Assembly: GCA_036936605.1 (NCBI GenBank)
Contig: JAUPFV010000002.1
Span: 334,403,215-334,467,214 of the forward strand
Origin: Limnanthes douglasii subsp. nivea
Lineage: Eukaryota > Streptophyta > Magnoliopsida > Brassicales > Limnanthaceae
DNA: 64,000 nt
Reading direction: 5' to 3'
The notes beneath the pieces are model-generated. The model worked only from the letters and a program-made list of their open reading frames with translations, had not been told where the DNA came from and did not search any database. Numbering within the stretch: position 1 is the stretch's first letter; every line of letters starts with the position of its first letter. Made by a program: the position numbers and the translations under genes. Positions 55,800-64,000 of this stretch are shown here, one piece after another.

Positions 55800-56940
55800 T
55801 GGGTGCACGAGTATTATCTTCAAGGACAAACTATCTGGGACTACCAAAGACGAGATATAGACAACCACCTCATACGAAAGGTTTTTTATATTAGAGACTC
55901 GTGGATACAAATGTTTAAGGGCCGAGACAATGCCATTCGGGGTCTTGAAAGTTGTACTTTGGGTGAAAACCTAATCACTAGCTATGTCTATGAAGCCATG
56001 AGAGAAAATGGTGAAGCATGTCTGAATCTATCAAAGATATGCAAGAGATTCGTCCCATCAAAATATTATTTCACCGTTTGGCTAGCATTAAATCGTCGTC
56101 TTGCCACGAAAGGCACTCTTCACTACATGGACTTGCCTAACATCAGTTGCCCCTTTTGTAGGCATTCAGATGAGTCCAGTGCCATCTTTTCTTTGCTTGC
56201 AGGTTCACTAAAGAAATCTGGAGTCGTATCTGATCATGGCTGGGGATTGGTGTGGTTTATTTTTGTCTTAGGGTAAGTTTGTAATTTCTGTTTAGAGTTT
56301 TGTGGAGTTTTGTGAGTATTTAATGTTTGGGTAGAATGTAGAGTGAGAATTGAGCTGCCTGGTTGTATTTAATTTCCATTACCCTCATTTAATGTTGGTG
56401 GTTGGGTATTTATACCCTAATATTTGGGCCACATGGGCTTTCGGTCGTGTTTAATGGATTCGGGTTGAGTTTAAGGACCCATTAGTTCTAAGTAAGTGAA
56501 CATGCATCTTAGTTAAAAAGTGATTAGATTTTAAGTACTTTAGTTCTGTTCGGATAGTTCAATGGGTGATGGTGTCCGAACTGCCCATGTCCGGTAAGGT
56601 GGACATTGTCCGAATTGACCCTGTCCGGTTCCTATAAAATATGGTGATAGAATCCGGACTCATCAGGGATTACTCGCAAAATGACCACGCTTGATAGTGC
56701 ACACAAATGGATTAGGAATGAGCACCAGGGCACATCCTACCGATCCCACACCATCAACCTTGCCTTCCAAGCCACTGTTTTCGAGTTTTCGCGTGCCCGC
56801 AACCCCCTTGTGTTTGATGAAGAGACCGTGACTCAAGACACCATCGTCATTCGAATCACTCTCACGACTTTGAAGAATATATTCAGATTATATCCACATT
56901 AGCGACTCACATTGTTGGAGTTCTTTTGTCTTATTGATGT
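55800..56940 (+). pseudogene. LINE zf-RVT and C-terminal remnant
   Basis: The frame 55803-56276 contains 'SKYYFTVWLALNRRLATKGTL' and 'CPFCRHSDESSAIFSLLAG'. This is the zinc-binding zf-RVT domain ('FxxWLxxxxRLxTxDRL ... CxxCxxxxEsxxHLFxxC') with the later His/Cys lost. Coding similarity resumes in 56681-56902 as 'SHTINLAFQATVFEFSRARN', the normal LINE end after the zinc domain. Confidence 0.75.
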
Positions 56941-57130
56941 ACTCAGTTTTCCTGATTTTATTTGTAAAGTCCATTAGTGTGGGTCCTAGTTTTTGTACTC
57001 TACTGGGAGACCTTGGATACATCATATATACAAATCCACATTTACCTTAAAAAAATTGTGCTTAATAAATAATACTAAAAGCTAATATAACCACCTATAA
57101 TATAATCAATAAGCTTATTTAAAGCTTGAA

Positions 57131-57338
57131 AGGGGTAGCCGAGTTGGTGGAGTAGATCAGCTCATGACCAAAAAGTCATGTGTTCCACCTCTTTACAAAT
57201 GTTTTCTTAGTTTCAGTCTGTCACCTTGTGTGGTTTACCTACTGGCGTTGGTTGGTTTGCAGACTATTGCGTCAGACTGAAGGTTTAAACTCCGCTTACT
57301 CATTGAGTAGCAACTGCGAGTTTCTTCCAAAAAAAACC
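57131..57338 (+). mobile_element. tRNA-derived SINE
   Basis: The first 60 bp look like a tRNA: TAGCCGAGTTGG fits the Pol III A box, and about 35 bp later tgtgttccacctc is a decayed B box. The tail has the SINE-like phrases gtttacc and gcagactattgcg and ends in an A8 run. TATTTAAA stands close to both ends (57116 and 57340) and may be part of the TSD. There is no proper tRNA cloverleaf. Confidence 0.7.
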
Positions 57339-59800
57339 TATTTAAAATTATTATGTAACCAGATCAAAATCGTACCGAATTAAGTCATAAATGAATCCAT
57401 TTTTAAAATTATTTCAAACTAAAATACCGACAAATACCTATCAAATTTGGTGATCAATAGATACATTTCCAATTTATCCTGATTCTAAAATAAAATTTAA
57501 AAAATAACCGTTGGACGACTAACTTTTATTTCGGTGAATATATACATTTTGCTTGATGTTATTAATGTAAAAGTGTATTCAAAGTAATGTAAAAGTGAAG
57601 GTTATTGGGAAATAAATACATTATTGATTCCACGACCTCAAACCTGAACGAAGTTGTTTGATTGAAAAACTATCTGCCACGTATTTATTTTGGAGTTATA
57701 TTTCTTTGCAGACTATTTATTTTGGAGTTATATTTTGTTGCAGAACTATCTATCACATATCAAATTTAATGCGAATACGTATCGCAGAACTATCTACAAC
57801 TATTCAATTCAATGCAAACACGTTTTGGAAGATGTTATGCCCAATTAAAAGACAACGTCTAAGTTGTTTAAAAATAAGAGTAATACCAGTTTATTAGATG
57901 AATTAAGTTCAAATAATAAAAGTCTTAGCTATTTAAATTTAATATTTTAAAAATGAAATAAGATAGTATATATATTATTGGATTCAAATACAATTTGTTT
58001 CGCAACACAGTATAAATCATATTTTATAAATTTATAGATGGTATCATATATTTATCTATGGTTGACAAACGACGAAATTAATAAATTAATCGGATAAATA
58101 AAATAATTAAAAATTAAATCGGTAGATAAAAATTAATTAAAAAATAATTGTAAAAATATGAAAAGGATTGAATCAACACTAAACATAAAATTTATTGACT
58201 AGATTGAAGAAAAAAAAACAATTAATCAAGTAATATCTTAAAGGAAAACTTATGGACATGAGTTCAATTGGGTTTAAGTTATAGTTCTAATTTGCATTCA
58301 TATACAAAATGGATAGGTAGTGTATTTTTTTAATCAATTAATCTAAAGAAAATTTGGGTGCTCAACATGTTAGAAGATTTACACTAAAATATTTTATATT
58401 TCCATCTCTTTTCAAGATCCATACTTAGATTCTCATTGAAAATTTAAGATCGGGGAATTATGAGTTGTAGCAATAAGACAACGAAAACGGATTGAGAACA
58501 CTACTGCATATGACAATTAGTAAGATGTTTACGTCATCACACAAATATTTATCATGTGCTCTTAAGGATTAATGTTTTCAAAATGGATTTGTAATACAAT
58601 TCTAAGAGCATGAGTGATTCAAAGTTCTAACATTTGGTATCAGAATATTTTCATGTTGATCGATTTTTAGTTTTGTTCTTTAAATAATTATTTAAGGATG
58701 TGAGTTTTTTTGTACATAATCCACAATATAGAGAATTGTTTGATGTTTGAGTTGGTTAGAGTGTGGATTAAAGGTTCCAATTGTATGTTTTTTTTATTGA
58801 TTTGTAATAGATAAAACATGTCAGGTTTTGTATTTTATCGCACAAAATTGGTTGCGTGACCAAATTCAATATTTTTTTTATTGAATTTTGAATTTGATTT
58901 GCTGTTGAAAAATGTCAAAATCACAACTAATTGACCCAAAATCAAGTAAAAATCCAACACAATACAATTTTATCGTAGTAACCTCTATTTTTATTGTGGC
59001 AAAACTGTTATTAGATGACAGTTATCGCGACAATAAATCATATTGTTGTTGCTACTGTTGTTTCATTACGAAAACAATGATGTTTATCGTGGAGATATTG
59101 GGTTGTTGTAGTGAACATACCTCACTACAGTTGCACATCTTGGGTGTATCTTGAGGGGTCTTCCTTCAAACATAAGAATACATTATAATTTTGACTTGAT
59201 ATTTTTATGTGTGGTTATTTTTTGGTGTTTATATGATATACAAATTATATGATTAAAGTCATCTTAAACTTCGGTAAGTAGATCATGTATGTATCATGTC
59301 ACACCATAATGATTTTTGTTGTTAAATTTATTTTCTTAGGATTTTATGATGGGTTCATGACTAGGTTTGTTGCGAGTATTATTAACCATTAAGTAAACAT
59401 ATCGTACAAGATTAATCCCTATTTTAGCATAATTGATCATGAAAAAAAGATTGTCATATGTGCATTGGTCATTAAACATTTAATCAGAATACGGATTTTA
59501 TGAAGCCATCATATCATACCACGTCGATCTTTGTTGGTGAGTTAATGAAACCAACATGTGATACAACAATTATCTATGTTGGAGGGCTCCCAAATTATGT
59601 CGACTGAAATTAAATCAACAATGATATGCTCAAACTCACTATAGTGCATGTTAATATTTTTCGCTTACCATATAGTGTCTTACTAACAATGTACATTTAT
59701 GTTTTATGTATTTGCATCCATATTTAAAAGATTATTTTAAGATAATATGTCAAATAAATTTGAAACTTATGTGATATGTGTTGTATGTTGTCGTATTAAA
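57339..59800. other. Intergenic, AT-rich
   Basis: No gene recognised apart from the small tandem repeat at 57681. Around 58960-59120, phrases such as tatcgcgacaata and gttgttgtagtg resemble CACTA subterminal sequence without a clear pair of ends. Confidence 0.5.
57681..57744. repeat. 32-bp tandem duplication
   Basis: tatttattttggagttatat occurs at 57682 and 57714, followed in both by a tt-ttgcaga tail. Confidence 0.85.
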
Positions 59801-59814
59801 TGTTGGTAGCTTCA

Positions 59815-60450
59815 ACCCATTGAGATATAAACCTCAAATTTTGGATGAGTCTGACTATTATCCATGGATGGAAAATATGGAAATGTACCCAAAATGTAAT
59901 GAATATGAATAACTCTTAATGATTCCGAAAAACATGGCCCTAAGTGAAGAAAATTCTCCTAAGGAGATACACAAATTTAAGGCATGAGAGAAACCAAGTA
60001 GATTATGTTTATCCACAATGAGACAAGGGATACCTACACCGTTCTGTGGGTTCTCCCAACAGAGTCACTAGTGTTGAAGAGATTCTCATACAAGTATAGA
60101 AAAGATTTGCTGAAAATGAGAAGGAGGAGACGTAAATATCATGAATTAAATCTCCACCATTAAGTATAAGAGAAAATAGACAATTATGGAACACATTATA
60201 TGGATTTTAATGCCTATCATTAGTTAAGAGAAATTTAGATTGATATCTTTGAGTATTGTGTAATCAAGTTTGTATTTCATTCACTTCCTTTATTATATAA
60301 AATTTTTCAAATTACTTATAACTACATACGTGAGAAATGAATATTCAGTAAATTAATGTCACCTGCTGCTTAGGAATATGAAAGGGTGAAATCCAAATTT
60401 GTTGAGGTGCACATATTGAGCTCTAGTAAGGGGACAAGTCAGACGAGAAA
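59815..60450 (+). pseudogene. Possible copia-type gag remnant
   Basis: 'LDESDYYPWMENMEMYPKCN' (about 59845-59905) resembles the gag start 'LxGxNYxxWxxxMExxL' of copia-like elements. Later fragments are too decayed to follow, and no pol follows. Weak call. Confidence 0.35.
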
Positions 60451-61916
60451 GTTTGATGAGAAATACTCTTTAATATTGATGCTTTCAATTTCCACCCCGG
60501 GTTCCATGAGATAGAAACCTCTCCTGCATCGTTTATATCACCAAAGACGATCGGGTCCCTCACTAATTGTTATTTCTTGAAGGTTAAAGAAATTTTGTAA
60601 CATTTCCCAGAAGTCTTCTTACGTGCCCTAATCAATCATATATTACCATTAATTGAGTATCAAAGAAAATGATGTACTATAAACATCATACAATTGATCC
60701 AACCATGATCTTTCACAAACTATATTGTAGGAGGAGTGAGCTTCTACTATCATGAATAGGCATCAAAACTCATATTTAAACACTAATTGGTATAGTATCT
60801 GATATCATTGTGGAATTTAAAAAAATGTTTTTGTCTCCATGTACCTTGAGGATTTGTAATTTCTCTAACGTTCGGTATACAACGATATGTTTGGTTCGTT
60901 CTCAGATAACTCCTAGATTCTCGACCAACTTGGAGAATGGTCCACTAGCCGGATGTTTTTGTTTTTGACTACTTTTGTTATTTTTGTAGTTTTTATGGGC
61001 CTTCTTCTTCCATTTTGATTTTAATAGTTTGGACTTGCCGAACATTGAATATTGTTCCTATATGGCTCATGATGTGGCTTAGTGTTTACCTCAAGTATTG
61101 TCAGTCATTCATTATTTTTCACCAAAAGATACTATGAGGGGTATATAGTTGTAGTTTTTGTGTATCCAACAAGTATTTGGGTTTCCGATAAGTCATCATC
61201 AACATATAGGAGAAGCTATCATAATTATTATTAGGTTTTTGGATAAATGAGTAAGTTTGTTAGTATCATGAACCTTGCCACTTCTCAACCGAATGTGTTG
61301 CTCTATAATTGTTTTGAAACATTGACTCGTACTTATGGGGATGTTGAGCATGATAAGGGTTCAACTGAGCTAATTGGTGGATCCTGGGGGGGGGGGGGGG
61401 TTGTATCAACCCTGTAAGTTTGGGCTGGTAGGTTATAATGACTTCCCTCCATAACGATTGTGCTTACATGTATTATTGGTTCATGCTGATATATATTGGT
61501 GCATAGTTGTGTTGAGGTTAATGCAAGGCTGAATTCATTTTGCTGAACTCATAACAGTGGTAACAAAGCGTGTATATATCCAAACTAAAACCCCAGTAGT
61601 GTTATAGGAACATACTAAGGATTCGGTTGTAGTCCATATTATTTGTGAGCATGATAATTTATTGGTTGGAATCCTGGAGAGGCCTAAAAGTTTGATTTTA
61701 GTCCAGTTAATAGGATAACCTATTGGCTGTTCGGATAGAAACCCTGAGAAGTTTTTTGTAGATTCGGCTAGAATGATAGAGGAGCATTACGGAGATTTGG
61801 TTGGAACTTCAGAGAAGTCTGCTAGTAATTTTGTTGGTTGGAGTCTCGGTCTTACTGGTGGAAACTGATGCCCATTAGGCTGAGAAAATTATTTGCTCGT
61901 AGTCTGACATGCCTTT
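60451..61916. other. Intergenic
   Basis: No gene recognised. It contains the G15 run at 61386. Confidence 0.5.
61386..61400. repeat. Poly-G run, 15 bases
   Basis: An uninterrupted G15, rare in AT-rich plant DNA and prone to length errors in sequencing. Confidence 0.9.
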
Positions 61917-62155
61917 CACCATATAGTTTTGTAGCATGGTATAGCATTGTATTAACTACATGATACTTTAATCTTGACCCCTTAATTTTACAATGGACCT
62001 AAGTAAGATAAAACTTTGCATTGAACCATGCTACAATGGTTTTTTCTCACTTTCATTCCAATTTGTTACTTAGGTCCATTGCAAAATTAAGGGGCCAAGA
62101 TCAAAGTATCATGCAGTTTGTACAGTGTTATACCATGCTACAAAAGTATCTGGTG
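61917..62155. repeat. 239-bp foldback with 90-bp arms
   Basis: The left arm 61917-62006 and right arm 62066-62155 are inverted copies with scattered mismatches. They share TTACTTAGGTCCATTG and ATACCATGCTACAAAA, for example. The loop is 59 bp. No TSD was recognised. It may be a small MITE or, if transcribed, an RNA hairpin. Confidence 0.88.
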
Positions 62156-64000
62156 GTATATGCACCTATAAAGTTTTTCCATGAGGAAACTATCCCATGT
62201 GTCATGACTATGATGGAATTAAGGTCCACATATTTGAATTTAAGGCAATGTGACTAGTCTACTAAAATATTCAGAATATTTTCTATTTTGGTGGAAAAAC
62301 AACATCCATATCAGAGTATCCTCTGATTAGTGTACTAGTATACCACATTGTCAACATATTTACTAGCATATGCATGACAAGGTTGTCCGATCGAAATTTG
62401 AATGTAATGTGTATTGGTGAGGGATATCAAGAGTCCATACATTTAAAATCTAGGTAACGCAATTCTAATTCTAAAGTATTTAAAAATATATTATGGTATA
62501 AAATAAAATGAAATAATATACATAATTTGTACAAATATGTGTTCCCATCAAACAACATAACTGTTTTTTCATAAAATGAGAATAAAAAAAGGTATAGAGC
62601 AATGGAGTGAATAATTACGTTGTAAAGCATGTTATAAATTATTTTCATGTTGTATGTTGAAGTTATGGTAAAGTAAAGTCATTATTTTCTATAAATAAAA
62701 CATATTTTTATACTATATTTGGTTTTAAAATTATTAGCCAAATGAGTATTTGTGATGGATGTAACAACCTTGTCCCTAATAAATTGATCCCTGATCAAAT
62801 CCTAAATAACGTTAAGGCTTCAGATGGACCCTAAAGGGAGCTGATTGAACCAGGTTAATTCATTTCCTCTAAAAATCATTGAGGAAGCCTAGCAAAAAAA
62901 TATGTCATCCATTCCAAAACATATAATCTTATTTTCAAATTTTTCTATATATTTCTCGGGACCCTGTAAACCATTATACTTGTACATCTTATACCGTTTG
63001 ACTTGAAATGGAAATCTCCAGGTAAAATTTATGGAGCGAGAACTGACCTAGCTGAGTTATGCATTAGATTATAGAAAGGTCCTTCTGCACCATCTTTATA
63101 AACATTGGAACAACTCAAACTTCTGATTAAAAAGGTTAAAATGAGGATTCTGGCTGTAAGATAAGAAGGGATTCGAACCAAATAATTTAGGCATGTATTG
63201 TCCAAAACTAAATCCTTGACTTGGAACCATAGGAGAAAGAGGATGGCTTGATTTTGAATTGTGAAGTGGATTCCATAGTTATGCAGCATGTTACTAGAGT
63301 GGTTAAGGATATTTTTGGGGATCAACAAGCGGCTCGATAGCATGGGCTTGAACAAGGCCTACTTCATTTTAAGGAGCTGAGGTTTGGAGGTAACACCTAG
63401 CCCTAGAGTGATACCAAAACCTTGTATGTGACCTATTGCACCAACCACACCGTCTTTTAGTTGAAAATGACCCTTTCTTGTTTTTAGAAAACTAACTTTC
63501 ACAAGCTAAGAGATAATTATTTTGATGTTGAGACCGACGATATCTCATACGAAACACATGCTTATATCCGTGCAGAAATATTGTAATGATTATGAGATCT
63601 TATAATCTTCATTGATGGTTTCAATATATACATCTATATGCCTCACCTTTGACCTTACAACATGTTTTATATAACTCGTACTCTATATAATACCCCTGAA
63701 ATCCAGCTAGCTTGGCTACATGAGCATGATGCACCTCTTCGAGCTGAGCTTGAAGCACTATCGGGTGAGGAAGGCTTCCAGACCCTAGAGGGGCGACCCC
63801 TAGCCACTGCCCATCCTGTCCCATATTCTCATTTTTACTCTTTCGCATATTCAAATAATATTGAATGAGATAAAATTTTAAATTGTAGTTGTGAACGGTT
63901 TTTCTACATTAGATTACACATACCTTTGAAGAGTTAGTGTAAATAAACTTGAAACTACTTGTTTTAGACTTATACCATCGGCTGCCAGTCTCTTCCATAC
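62156..64000. other. Intergenic to window end
   Basis: Short frames on both strands (for example 63029-63355 and 63621-63854 on minus) resemble nothing I recognise and lack codon or motif support. The C-rich passage around 63700-63830 may be part of an LTR, but no pair is present. Confidence 0.5.

Larger units (their letters stand above)
54406..57055 (+). mobile_element. LINE (non-LTR retrotransposon), 5'-truncated and broken
   Basis: RT, zf-RVT and a C-terminal tail occur on plus in several frames, ending at an A-rich tract near 57044-57053. A segment of about 380 bp (about 56270-56660) without coding similarity interrupts the C-terminal part and may be a separate insertion. There is no endonuclease domain, so the 5' part is missing. 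Confidence 0.8.

Noticed and set aside
57131..57205. A functional tRNA gene
   Set aside because: A- and B-box-like motifs exist, but the B box is decayed, no cloverleaf can be drawn, and a SINE-type body with an A-rich tail follows.
58960..59150. CACTA transposon right end or a small gene at 58912-59154
   Set aside because: The gttgttgtagtg phrase fits only loosely, and the short frame shows no family resemblance.
63029..63355. Minus-strand protein of 108 codons
   Set aside because: No motif, start context or relative seen; AT-rich chance frame or old LTR sequence.

Overview
This window is nuclear DNA of a flowering plant, very probably a eudicot. It is AT-rich, its one intact gene has short exons and GT-AG introns, and nearly everything else is plant transposable element (TE) sequence: Ty3/gypsy, Ty1/copia, LINE, SINE, hAT and Mutator-like (MULE). 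I cannot name the species. A run of exactly 100 N (50100-50199) is an assembly gap.

The only gene that reads as intact host code is on the minus strand at 17076-20918. It has six exons and 223 codons and encodes nCBP/4EHP, the type-2 eIF4E cap-binding protein. A MULE begins about 290 bp upstream of its start codon.

Layout. 1-1497: remnant of a minus-strand LTR element. 1498-11114: 5'-truncated Ty3/gypsy element of the Tat type, with gag-pol on plus, a decayed antisense ORF on minus, and a 3' LTR. 11.1-12.0 and 15.06-15.85 kb: two minus-strand LINE fragments. 11958-12350: a foldback repeat. 13609-14723: a complete 1,115-bp non-autonomous MULE with a 9-bp target-site duplication (TSD). 17.0-21.1 kb: nCBP. 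21.2-33.4 kb: two nested MULEs. The inner one, MULE-A (21242-30215), has matching ends and a perfect 9-bp TSD. It sits inside the left end of the outer one, MULE-B (21210 to about 33400), whose internal-deletion relative is the 13.6-kb element. 33.88-35.67 kb: a decayed plant-mobile-domain (PMD) gene. 35.9-39.6 kb: a decayed copia element. 40.9-47.9 kb: a hAT transposase gene split by a 5.16-kb CRM-like Ty3/gypsy element with two LTRs and a 5-bp TSD. 50.8-52.8 kb: a second copia remnant. 53058-53545: a hAT MITE with an 8-bp TSD. 54.4-57.05 kb: a broken LINE. 57131-57338: a tRNA-derived SINE. 57.4-64 kb: mostly featureless AT-rich DNA with a 239-bp foldback at 61917-62155.

The most interesting object is MULE-A. 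It carries four genes: a PMD gene (+), two short paralogous genes of unknown function pointing away from each other, and a large minus-strand protein joining a FAR1-like zinc region, MULE transposase, SWIM finger and OTU protease. All four are broken only by in-frame stop codons, with no frameshift. MULE-A also holds three clusters of nested palindromes built on TACGCCA/TGGCGTA. MULE-B and its 1.1-kb relative carry hairpins at similar places near their ends, built on a different core (GATTCCGAG/CTCGGAATC).
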